A DNA stretch of 44,354 nt. Origin: Candidatus Tritonobacter lacicola (GTDB lineage Bacteria > Auribacterota > Tritonobacteria > Tritonobacterales > Tritonobacteraceae). The stretch is taken from NCBI GenBank assembly GCA_030765135.1, contig JAVCDC010000029.1, forward strand, positions 1-44,354. Reading direction: 5' to 3'. The notes beneath the pieces were generated by a model, which was not told where the DNA came from, did not search any database, and worked only from the letters and a program-made list of their open reading frames with translations. Shown here piece after piece: positions 7,621 to 15,372 of the stretch (position 1 is its first letter; every line of letters begins with the position of its first letter). The position numbers and the translations under genes are program-made.

Positions 7621-9824
7621 CGCGGGATCTCCAGCCTGTGCCCGGGGTCGAGCGCCGTGGCCCTCCGCCACAGATCGAGGGCCTCTTCCATGCGCTGCGT
7701 CTTCATATAATAGATCCCCAAGTTCGACAGCGCGGGGACGTACTCCGGGTAAGCATCGAGCACCGCCCGGAACGCGGCACGCGCATCCTCGTAACGGCCA
7801 CTCCTCAACGCCGAGCGGCCTTTATCCATGCGCTCCCCGATCCAGTCGCGCTCGCGCGGGCCGATGAAGCCCCCGGCAGCGGAACTTTTCTTCCCCGAAA
7901 ACCCGCGCTTATCGAGAACCATGAGATTGTATTTCGGGACAGCGCCGCCCGACTCCCGGGCGGCCAGGAACTCCTTCCGGGCGCAATCCCGCTCCCCCCC
8001 GGCCGCGCGCACGATCCCCAGAGAGTTCCTCAGCATCCAGTTCCGGCCGTGGCGGTCCAGGCCCTCTTCGAGCAGTGCAAGTGCCTCCCGGACGCGGCCT
8101 TCCCTGAGAAGAATATCCGCCAGGTATAAACGCCCATCGGGCGAATCGTGCCGCTCCAGCTCAATCGCCTCCTCGAAGCACCGCGCCGCCCGTTCCCCCC
8201 GGCCCAGCCGGTCGTAAAGTTTTCCAAGCTTGAGGAACACGTGAACGTCGTAGGGCTTCAGCTCCAGCTTCCTATAAAAAGCCCGTATCGCCCCCGGATA
8301 ATCGCCGAGCTTCTCACAAGCGTCGCCCATGAGGTCGAAGAACTCGGGCTCCGCAACCGGGTATTTGAGGGCGGCGCGGCATCTTTCCGCAACAACCGGC
8401 CAGTCGCCCCTGAACGAAGCGCGCCTGGCCTCCACGTAAATAACCTCTCCCCTGAGAGGACCGGCCAACCGGAGAGAAACATGGACGGCACAGCCGATAA
8501 TAGCGAGCGCGATGAGCGCCCGGATCGGACGGGGAAGGGACAATCGAAGCGTCGACGTGCGGCTCCCGCTCCCCGAGCCCACGAGAGCCATAAGAAGGGC
8601 GCAGCTCACGGTGGTGGCGGGAAGGCGAAGCGGATAGCTTACGAGCGACTGCACCAGCATCGCCGCCATTCCGCAGACAGCCCCCACGTTCACTGCAGTC
8701 TCCACGGCGCTTTCACCGCTCTTAAGGTTTCTTACCGCCTGGACGAAAAATCCCCACATTACCCAGATGAAGAGAAGAAGGCCGATGATTCCCATCTCAA
8801 GCCATATCCCGAGGTACTCGTTATGTGCGTAAACCCCCTCGTAGACGGTCTCGGCGGGGCCGACCTCGGGGACACCGTCCCGGTAGTCCGCGGCGATGAT
8901 CCTCGTCAGATGCCCGGTCACATTCGGCCAGAAGCCGTTCAGGCCGGAGCCGACGAAAGGCCTTTCATGTATCATCGCAAGGCACGCACGCCAGTATAAA
9001 AATCGGAACTTCATTCCCGAGTAATCGGCGGCCACGGTGGACCGGTTCATATAGAAAAAGGCTCCCGCGATAAGGGCGATCACCACGAGGATCGCAACCA
9101 GCTTCTTCAAGCCGGGATGGCGACGCGGCGCTTTCACGGCAAGAGTAACCAGGAGCACGACGGCCACGAGCCATCCAAGCCAGGCGCCCCACGACACGGT
9201 GAAAAGAAGGCAGAAGGAGGCGGAGATCATAACCACCGTCAATAGAGCCGGAATTATCCTCCCGGGCCGCCCGAAGACGAAGAACGAGAGCGCCAGCGGG
9301 AAGAGGCTTATTATGTACGCGGCAAGGTAGTTCGGATTAAGCATGGTGGCGTATACACGCCGCCCAAGGCTGCTTCCCCAGGGACTGGCGGCCGGGAAGA
9401 AGTCTGCGTAATGAGCGATGCCCACGACGGAGATCGCACAAAGGCCGATCATGGAGGCTGTGATGAGGACAGCCCTGCGTCTCTTCCCGCCGGCGGTGCA
9501 GACGAGAACGAAATAGATGAGCCCCAGGAAAAGGACCTCGCTCAACCTCCTCAAAACGTAGTAACGGTGCGGGCTTATCAGCAGCGAGATGGAGGACCAG
9601 CCTATGAAGAGCAGCAGCGGGACGTTGACGGCGTTGCGCCGTATCGAAACGTCGCCCCGCGCGGCGGCGGACGCGAGCCACACGGCTGCCATCGCCGCCG
9701 CTGAAATTCCCACCATCGCCCACTTGATAAACCCGTACGGGTCTTTCGGCCACCAGCCGAGGGGGACCGCGATAAGCAGGGCCGATACGACGACAACGGC
9801 AAACCAGGAAGAGAAACCCCTCAT
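7617..9824 (-). CDS. O-antigen ligase family (Wzy_C) protein with C-terminal TPRs
   Basis: Protein of 735 residues: about ten to twelve membrane helices, then a helical repeat region. Wzy_C/WaaL-type landmarks are TMLNPNYLAAYI, the large extracytoplasmic loop with ERPFVGSGLNGFWP and YAHNEYLGIWLEMGIIGLL, where the conserved H-N-E lies. These enzymes transfer polyprenyl-linked glycan to an acceptor (lipid A core or protein) on the periplasmic face. Residues from about 470 to 735 form several TPRs (for example DACEKLGDYPGAIRAFYRKL and SNLGIYYMKTQRMEEALD), as in ligases of many non-enteric bacteria. The ATG at 9824 has AGGTGG 5 nt upstream. It is translationally coupled to the DxWWHL gene downstream, so ligase and GT-C candidate are probably made together. 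Confidence 0.87.
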   Translation of the reverse strand: MRGFSSWFAVVVVSALLIAVPLGWWPKDPYGFIKWAMVGISAAAMAAVWLASAAARGDVSIRRNAVNVPLLLFIGWSSISLLISPHRYYVLRRLSEVLFLGLIYFVLVCTAGGKRRRAVLITASMIGLCAISVVGIAHYADFFPAASPWGSSLGRRVYATMLNPNYLAAYIISLFPLALSFFVFGRPGRIIPALLTVVMISASFCLLFTVSWGAWLGWLVAVVLLVTLAVKAPRRHPGLKKLVAILVVIALIAGAFFYMNRSTVAADYSGMKFRFLYWRACLAMIHERPFVGSGLNGFWPNVTGHLTRIIAADYRDGVPEVGPAETVYEGVYAHNEYLGIWLEMGIIGLLLFIWVMWGFFVQAVRNLKSGESAVETAVNVGAVCGMAAMLVQSLVSYPLRLPATTVSCALLMALVGSGSGSRTSTLRLSLPRPIRALIALAIIGCAVHVSLRLAGPLRGEVIYVEARRASFRGDWPVVAERCRAALKYPVAEPEFFDLMGDACEKLGDYPGAIRAFYRKLELKPYDVHVFLKLGKLYDRLGRGERAARCFEEAIELERHDSPDGRLYLADILLREGRVREALALLEEGLDRHGRNWMLRNSLGIVRAAGGERDCARKEFLAARESGGAVPKYNLMVLDKRGFSGKKSSAAGGFIGPRERDWIGERMDKGRSALRSGRYEDARAAFRAVLDAYPEYVPALSNLGIYYMKTQRMEEALDLWRRATALDPGHRLEIPR

Positions 9825-9842
9825 GAAACCACCTGCAATCTG

Positions 9843-9866
9843 CCACTAAGACACAAAGGCACCAAG
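9843..9866. repeat. CACnAAG word repeated three times at 8-bp period
   Basis: CACTAAG (9844), CACAAAG (9852) and CACCAAG (9860) are spaced 8 bp apart, about 20 bp upstream of the ligase start codon. The word resembles the CACGAAG arrays at 4086-4176. It sits in the 5-prime leader or promoter of the ligase gene. Confidence 0.6.
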
Positions 9867-9953
9867 GAATATATATCAGGGATCGCCATTTTTCCAATGC
9901 CGTTCAAAGCCTTCGGAGAATACGCTTCTCGCACTTTGTTTGAGGTCCCATTA

Positions 9954-10307
9954 TTACTGTTGGACTGCAAGTGCACCGAGCACTGCGAAGACAAAGCCTC
10001 CGAGAGCAATGCATCCGATCAGCATTAACACTTTATTAAAATTCTTGTGGAGCATGTCGGCAACCCACTGTGGGGTGGCAATTGCCCAAAGGAGAGCCAG
10101 GGCCGCGAAGAATGCGAATGCAAAACCCGCTTCGAAAAAAATCCACTGGAGGACGCGTTCAACGCAGGTGGCAGGTTGCCATTGTAGGGTGAGGAAGGCG
10201 GTGAACCCGCCGAAAAACCCAGCAAAGATGGACAAAAAGAAAAGCTGGATTCGCTCCTTGGCATCACGCGGGAGAAAGAGGCTGTCTATTTGTTCGTCTC
10301 TAAGCAT
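9954..10307 (-). CDS. Small membrane protein, hypothetical
   Basis: Predicted protein of 117 residues with about three membrane helices: LFFLSIFAGFFGGFTAFLTL (about 23-42), FFEAGFAFAFFAALALLWAIA (about 57-77) and VLMLIGCIALGGFVFAVLGALA (about 92-113). The charged N-terminus RDEQIDSLFLPRDAKERIQ looks natural. I do not recognise the family. The DNA is lower in G+C than its neighbours and the ATG at 10307 has no clear Shine-Dalgarno. Coherent helix spacing with charged connecting loops supports a real gene. Confidence 0.6.
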   Translation of the reverse strand: MLRDEQIDSLFLPRDAKERIQLFFLSIFAGFFGGFTAFLTLQWQPATCVERVLQWIFFEAGFAFAFFAALALLWAIATPQWVADMLHKNFNKVLMLIGCIALGGFVFAVLGALAVQQ

Positions 10308-10343
10308 CCTGCAACCATTCTATATATTACCCCCCTCACCCTT

Positions 10344-10455
10344 CCCTCTCCCCCCAAAAATTGGGGGGAGAGGGTTACTTGTCCTGCTTGTCCTGAGCAC
10401 TTCGACGGAGTTTATCCTGAGCGCAGTCGAAGGGCTCAGTATAAACTCCGTCGAA
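10344..10455. repeat. Two adjacent long hairpins (repetitive extragenic element)
   Basis: The first hairpin has perfect 14-bp arms (10344-10357 and 10361-10374) around a three-A loop. The second has perfect 14-bp arms TTCGACGGAGTTTA (10401-10414) and TAAACTCCGTCGAA (10442-10455), with inner CTGAGC/GCTCAG pairing. The words TCCTGAGC and GTCGAAGG match my memory of dispersed extragenic repeats in many uncultivated bacteria. The block lies between the small membrane protein and the DUF2723 gene. Confidence 0.75.
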
Positions 10456-10518
10456 GGATTGTTTATAACAAGTATTCCAGTGTTCACCTTCAACTGAAAT
10501 AGAGAAGAACAAAATATT

Positions 10519-12660
10519 TTAATAGTTCACTCCACCCACATCGAAGGATGTTATTAGGACGGAATCAAATACACGGCCCGCCTTTTTGTAATCCGCCGGG
10601 AGGTACTTGACCTCTTCCCCCCTGTCACCGGCCATCCAGATGGCGATAGAATACCTGCCGGACGCGAGGGGCGGTGGATATATATTGACTTCCTCCCTGA
10701 CGATCTCGCCTGCGCGCCACTTATGCGCCCCGAACGTTCCACCCAGTGTGTGCCAGCAGGGCTCGCCTATCCTTCTTCTCCGGCCGTCCAGAACCGCCAT
10801 TCCGATATAGACATCGCCGGGGAGGTCGTCGGTCGCCGTCCAGTACAGCGTCATCGGCAACGCGTCCCTCCGAACCGCGCCGCCTGAGGAGGAGGGCCGG
10901 AAGCCGAGCAGCACTATACCGTTAGAGAAACGCCCGTCGTTCGCGATGCCCCTCTCGCATCCCTCCGGCATGGCCTTGACGGGCGAGGCCGCCCTGAGGC
11001 CGGCGACATTGTAGAGGAAGAGCTCCCGGAGAGGTGTGAGCCCCCGCTCCTCCGGCGGCAGCTGCAACCTCCACAGCTCCAGATCGAGGTCAGAGAGGAG
11101 GAGCTTTTCCGGGGATTTATCCTCATCCACGACATCCCCAGCGAGAAAAACCTCCCTTCCACCGGCAAGACAGCCCTCGATTTTCGACAGCATTATATGA
11201 TTTTTCCGGGCGAAGAGATCCCGCCCCCCGTCGCCCGCCGCGAGATCTCTCGACACGACCTCCGGGTCCAGGATAGTAACCTTATCCGCGGAGATCGAGC
11301 CCTCCACCAGGCTGAAATAAGCTACCAGCTGGGAGTATACAAGTTTGGAGACTATGACCGATCCGGAGGGGACCTGTTCCAGTGTCCTCCTGGAGAGCAC
11401 GTACGCCGAATTTTTATGCCTGAGATCGCACGGTCCGAAGTTGACGGCAAACTGATAAACCGGCACGGCGATAAGGGCCGCGACGAAAACGGCGCATGAC
11501 GGCTTCGATCTCCGCTGCAAGAAGAGGAACACCTTCAAAGCGCCGTGCGCTCCGAAAAAGGTCAGCGCAAGAAGCGAGGGGAGGAAGAAGTTCATAAGGT
11601 AGTCCGTGGCGCGTGGATTGCTCGGGTCGTGTATCGATATCTCGGGCAGGAGCAAAAACAGGAACAGCAGCAGCAGGAAAGGCAGGAGAAGCCTCTCCCC
11701 CGCCGCGCTCCTGTCGCGAGAGAAGATGGCTCCGGCCAGCGACCCGGCCGCACGGAATCCCGAAGCAACTCCTAACATGGAAAGCAGGAAAAGGGGGAGT
11801 CCCGGGAGCCACGGGAGGGGCCAGAGAACGAACTTGAGGTAGAGGGGGATATTCGTGACCACTCGATTGATTAAGAACATCCGGCCGCCCGTCCAGGCCC
11901 TTCCGCTTATGTACCAGGCGTACCAGCTCGGGGTACCGATCCCGTAGGGGCCAAGGTAGTTCATGGGGTGGCTGAAGACCGGCCACCTCGCCAGGCGGAT
12001 GGGATAGTAGAGATACAAAAGGGAGCCGGACAAAAAAATGAGTAAAGGCGCCCGCAGTGAAGCACGGGGAAACCTGAAGCGGACGCATAAGAAGGCGAAG
12101 ATGGCGACGGGCACGAAGACGGCGCACGTGCCCAGGACATTGACCCCGATCCCGAGGGCGAGGGCCAGCGCTGCCGCATTCAGCCACCCCTGTCTTCCCG
12201 TCGAATGCCACTTCACAGCGGCGTACACGCACAGCGCTATGAGCGTGAGGAAGAGAGTGTGCAGCTCCGGTATTTCGCAGTGGCTCCAGAAAACGTATGA
12301 GAAACCGAACGTCAAACTCACAAGAAGAGAAATAAGAGAGGTCTTCCACCCTTCATGAAACTTCTTCAGCATCTCGCGTATCGCCAGGAAAAGAACCGCA
12401 ACAGTCATTGCCCCGAAAAAGGCCGAGAGCAGGTTCAGGTTCCACGAGGGGTCGCCGAACGGCAGGAGAGTGAAGGCCTTGCCCAGCAGTATATACAAAG
12501 GGTGCCCCGGCGGGTGGTCTATCCCGAGGAGAACGGCGCAGTCAACATACTCGAGGCCGTCCCACGTGTTGAACATGGACATCGCCCCCCAGCCGGGGGC
12601 GAGGTTATGGAGGTAGACAGCGAAAAGAACGACAAATAAAACTAGGGCAAGCCTCTTCAT
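10519..12660 (-). CDS. DUF2723 family membrane protein (protein O-mannosyltransferase-like)
   Basis: Protein of 713 residues matching DUF2723, a GT-C-like family distantly related to protein O-mannosyltransferases. The landmarks are TWDGLEYVDCAVLLGIDHPP followed by GHPLYILLGKAF (about residues 32-63), and SHCEIPELHTLFL (about 126-138). The first acidic loop with D-x-x-E is where the GT-C catalytic acid would lie. About ten membrane helices precede a soluble C-terminal half (about 410-713) that is probably extracytoplasmic. The family's sugar and acceptor are not established. The ATG at 12660 is at the start of a natural signal-anchor helix, but no strong Shine-Dalgarno is seen. Confidence 0.87.
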   Translation of the reverse strand: MKRLALVLFVVLFAVYLHNLAPGWGAMSMFNTWDGLEYVDCAVLLGIDHPPGHPLYILLGKAFTLLPFGDPSWNLNLLSAFFGAMTVAVLFLAIREMLKKFHEGWKTSLISLLVSLTFGFSYVFWSHCEIPELHTLFLTLIALCVYAAVKWHSTGRQGWLNAAALALALGIGVNVLGTCAVFVPVAIFAFLCVRFRFPRASLRAPLLIFLSGSLLYLYYPIRLARWPVFSHPMNYLGPYGIGTPSWYAWYISGRAWTGGRMFLINRVVTNIPLYLKFVLWPLPWLPGLPLFLLSMLGVASGFRAAGSLAGAIFSRDRSAAGERLLLPFLLLLFLFLLLPEISIHDPSNPRATDYLMNFFLPSLLALTFFGAHGALKVFLFLQRRSKPSCAVFVAALIAVPVYQFAVNFGPCDLRHKNSAYVLSRRTLEQVPSGSVIVSKLVYSQLVAYFSLVEGSISADKVTILDPEVVSRDLAAGDGGRDLFARKNHIMLSKIEGCLAGGREVFLAGDVVDEDKSPEKLLLSDLDLELWRLQLPPEERGLTPLRELFLYNVAGLRAASPVKAMPEGCERGIANDGRFSNGIVLLGFRPSSSGGAVRRDALPMTLYWTATDDLPGDVYIGMAVLDGRRRRIGEPCWHTLGGTFGAHKWRAGEIVREEVNIYPPPLASGRYSIAIWMAGDRGEEVKYLPADYKKAGRVFDSVLITSFDVGGVNY

Positions 12661-12673
12661 CCCGATAGAAGGT

Positions 12674-12780
12674 CTAGGGGCTACGGTGACGATGCCCGTT
12701 TCGTCTTTCGGTTAGGTTCATCGGCTTGCATTCTTTAACGTGGCCGTTAACCGTTACCGAAACGGGCCTCGTTACCCTAG
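12674..12780. repeat. Imperfect inverted repeat between DUF2723 and DxWWHL-TPR genes
   Basis: The left arm at 12674-12703 (CTAGGGGCTACGGTGACGAT then GCCCGTTTCG) pairs imperfectly with the right arm at 12758-12780 (CGAAACGGGCCTCGTTACCC then TAG). The interior has further CGGTTA/GTTAACCGTTACC words. The structure lies at the 5-prime side of the DUF2723 gene and just after the stop of the next gene. Confidence 0.6.
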
Positions 12781-12845
12781 CCGTTTCCGTATGCCATGAT
12801 CGCCAATTAAAGTAGTTGTTCATTAAACTGATAGGCTAACGGTAG

Positions 12846-15239
12846 CTATTGAGTAACCCCTGGAACCAGTCCCTCTTGGAGCATGGACTCGGCAGCGGAC
12901 AGGTTCTGCCTGGCGCCCTCGTGGCCGGGGGCGATCTCGAGGGCCTTCCTGAAATTTCGTATCGCCTCCTCGTGCATCCCCTTCTGCATGTAAACGGCCC
13001 CGAGGTTGTTGATCACCACGGCGTTTCGTGGGTCATGCTTCAGGGAGCGTTTGAAATACTCCTCGGCCCTGTCGTATTGCCCCTTGCCGTAAAAAACCTG
13101 GCCCAGCTCGTTGCCGGCCTCCGCCGGCCGATCCAGCATCCCCTCCGCCAGTGCCAGGTTCTGGGCCGCCCCCTCGTATCCGGGGTCCGTCTCAAGGGCA
13201 CGCTTGAACTCCGCCGCCGCCTTTTTATACTTCCCTCTTTCCATGTAGATGATGCCCAGGTTGTTACGTGCCGGGACATACTCCGGCTCGTACTTCAAGG
13301 CTTTCTTATAGCACCTCGTGGCGCCGGCAAGGTCTCCGCTCGTGTAGAGGAGCCTCCCGAGGTTGTTGTACGCCGGGGGAAACTTCCTGTTTATCCTTAT
13401 CTCCTCCTCGTACTCCGCCATCGCCCTGTCCTCGTCTCTCTTCCGGGAATAAAGCATGCCGAGGTTATAGTGCAGTGTCGGTATCCCCGGATGGAGAACG
13501 GCTAGCCTCCCGTACTCCCCTATCGCTTTATCGGTCATGCCCTTTCTCATGTAGGTCATGGCCAGAAGATTGCCCGCGTCGAGTGAATCCGGGTTTTCCT
13601 TGATGTGGTTGTGCAGCTCGCCCATGGCCTGAAGCTCGAAAGGAGGCGACCAGGGCACGAACGACGCCTCGCCGGGTTTGAACAGCTTGTAATCGTATGA
13701 TTCGATCAGGGGCCTGTTGCCGGGTATATCCCTGACGAAGATCATGGCCAGGGGATGCAGGGGCCGTCCCTCCGCGTCCTGCACGTGATCCCAGTAAGCC
13801 AGGCGCCACTCCCCGGACTCGTTCAACCTGCCGATCAGGTTGTGGAGCTTATTCCCCGTAACCAGTAAAAGGAAGTTCACGCCGTACCTGTCCAGGATAG
13901 CTTCCCACCCCTCATCGCCGCGCTGTACCGCCTGGTAATCAGCCCAGAGCTCCGGGGGATAGGCGTCCGGGCCCCTCCCGTCGATGAAGACCCTGTACTC
14001 CGGATAAAGCTTCCATATCAGAAATCCTCCCCAGTCGTAGATGTTGAACATCTCACCGGCGGGTCGGTGCGCCTTTATGTACTCTATCGCCCCCCCGGGG
14101 AAGAGAGCGCCGGAAAAGCCCACGCCGAAATTCGGAAGGAAGAGCGACCACACGAGGAGGCAGACAAGGAGCACCGCGACCAGGACGTTAAAAGCCTTCC
14201 TGTAGCTTTTGAAAAAAACGGAGGCCTCCGGGGGCATGTAGGAGACGAAACGGGCGAGCTGGCAGGCGAACACGGGCGCCGCGCAAACTGGGAGGAGCGG
14301 CACGTTTCTCGCCATGGTGATGGAGATCAGGCCGAAGACGACGAGCATCATGGTATCCGCCGGCGCCATCATCGCGAAGAACATGACGAGCGTGAACAGG
14401 GTCAGAAGGACCGTGACAAGGAAAGCGGGAGGATATTCGTGGATCGCAAGGCGTTTCGCCTCCGTCAGGCTCGCAATATATTCCGAGTGCTTCGTCAGGA
14501 GCTCCACCGGCGAAAGGAACCGGTTAACGGAGACGGGGTTGCAGGTGAAGGCGGCGCAGCACGCCGCGAAGATGAGGACAAGGAGGAGAAAATCCCCCCC
14601 GGTCAGCTTCCTCCAGCCGTTCCTCCTCGCCGGCGCCCGCAGAACCCGTGTGACGAGGTCTCCCGCGATGTAGATCAAGAGAATGATCAGGCCGACGAAC
14701 GCAAGGGGATGAAGGTTCACCCACAGGAGCATGAGAAGCGGGGAGAAACAAAGGGGCTTCCTCCTGCCGCGCAGGAACCCGTCGATCATCAGCAGGAGGA
14801 CGGCGATAAACAGGTAGCTGAAGAGCTCGGGTCTGAAGGCGAGCCTGAAGCGGCACGCCAGGGCGGCAAGAACCACCACCCCCATGGAGAGATAGCTGTT
14901 TCCGGATCTCCTGAATGAAAGCACAAAGAGGACAAAAAACGTCGCGGTAAACAGGACGGCCTTGGCGAAAGAGAGCGCATCGAGCCCCCCCCACTGCTCA
15001 ACGAGGTAAACGATGATGCCGAAGAGCCACTCCTTGTTGTCCCAGTAAGGGGCGGTAAAGGAGAAGACGTCGTAATGAATAAAGGAGCGCGTCTGCAGCA
15101 GGTACCTGCCCACGCCGAGGTGCCACCAGATATCCAGCCCTATAACGCGCGTCAGCGAGAGGCAGAAGACGCCCGCCAGCAACAGGATAACGTGGATAGG
15201 TAAAAATCGATTCCTGTCTCTTTTCTCATCCTTTTTCAT
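12846..15239 (-). CDS. DxWWHL-family polytopic membrane protein with multiple C-terminal TPRs
   Basis: Protein of 797 residues. DIWWHL at residues 36-41, DVFSFTA, FRPELFSYLF, then a soluble section with YDWGGFLIWKLYP, VFIDGR and IPGNRPLIE, in the same order as in the 599-residue paralogue at 5821-7620. The C-terminal 270 residues hold about seven TPRs, including canonical units such as AYNNLGRLLYTSGDLAGATR. The TPR array itself seems partly duplicated: EGAAQNLALAEGML and EGARQNLSAAESML close two similar blocks. Likely a GT-C-like enzyme or assembly factor in the inner membrane with a TPR docking domain; no function is established. The ATG at 15239 lacks a clear Shine-Dalgarno but lies about 26 nt after a predicted transcription start. 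Confidence 0.8.
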   Translation of the reverse strand: MKKDEKRDRNRFLPIHVILLLAGVFCLSLTRVIGLDIWWHLGVGRYLLQTRSFIHYDVFSFTAPYWDNKEWLFGIIVYLVEQWGGLDALSFAKAVLFTATFFVLFVLSFRRSGNSYLSMGVVVLAALACRFRLAFRPELFSYLFIAVLLLMIDGFLRGRRKPLCFSPLLMLLWVNLHPLAFVGLIILLIYIAGDLVTRVLRAPARRNGWRKLTGGDFLLLVLIFAACCAAFTCNPVSVNRFLSPVELLTKHSEYIASLTEAKRLAIHEYPPAFLVTVLLTLFTLVMFFAMMAPADTMMLVVFGLISITMARNVPLLPVCAAPVFACQLARFVSYMPPEASVFFKSYRKAFNVLVAVLLVCLLVWSLFLPNFGVGFSGALFPGGAIEYIKAHRPAGEMFNIYDWGGFLIWKLYPEYRVFIDGRGPDAYPPELWADYQAVQRGDEGWEAILDRYGVNFLLLVTGNKLHNLIGRLNESGEWRLAYWDHVQDAEGRPLHPLAMIFVRDIPGNRPLIESYDYKLFKPGEASFVPWSPPFELQAMGELHNHIKENPDSLDAGNLLAMTYMRKGMTDKAIGEYGRLAVLHPGIPTLHYNLGMLYSRKRDEDRAMAEYEEEIRINRKFPPAYNNLGRLLYTSGDLAGATRCYKKALKYEPEYVPARNNLGIIYMERGKYKKAAAEFKRALETDPGYEGAAQNLALAEGMLDRPAEAGNELGQVFYGKGQYDRAEEYFKRSLKHDPRNAVVINNLGAVYMQKGMHEEAIRNFRKALEIAPGHEGARQNLSAAESMLQEGLVPGVTQ

Positions 15240-15271
15240 GAGGCCCGGCCGTCAGATTTGCAGGGTGCAAA

Positions 15272-15280
15272 ATTGTACCA
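15272..15280 (-). promoter_or_regulatory. Extended -10 promoter for 12846-15239 gene
   Basis: On the minus strand TGGTACAAT fits an extended -10 (TGn plus TACAAT). No good -35 is visible, as expected for this class. The predicted start lies about 25 nt before the ATG at 15239. Confidence 0.45.
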
Positions 15281-15372
15281 TAAGCCGGCCGCCCGTGAAG
15301 ATACAAGAATCGCGGGATACGAAGACACCCGTGATAAATGAACCATCGCGAGCAAGGTCCGGCCGCCGGCGC

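Noticed and set aside
8148-8999. Long plus-strand frame of 283 codons
   Set aside because: Antisense to the O-antigen ligase gene; composition is the mirrored codon bias of a G+C-rich gene.
14067-14918. Plus-strand frame of 283 codons, very charged
   Set aside because: Antisense shadow of the TPR-bearing membrane protein; charged composition is what complemented hydrophobic codons produce.
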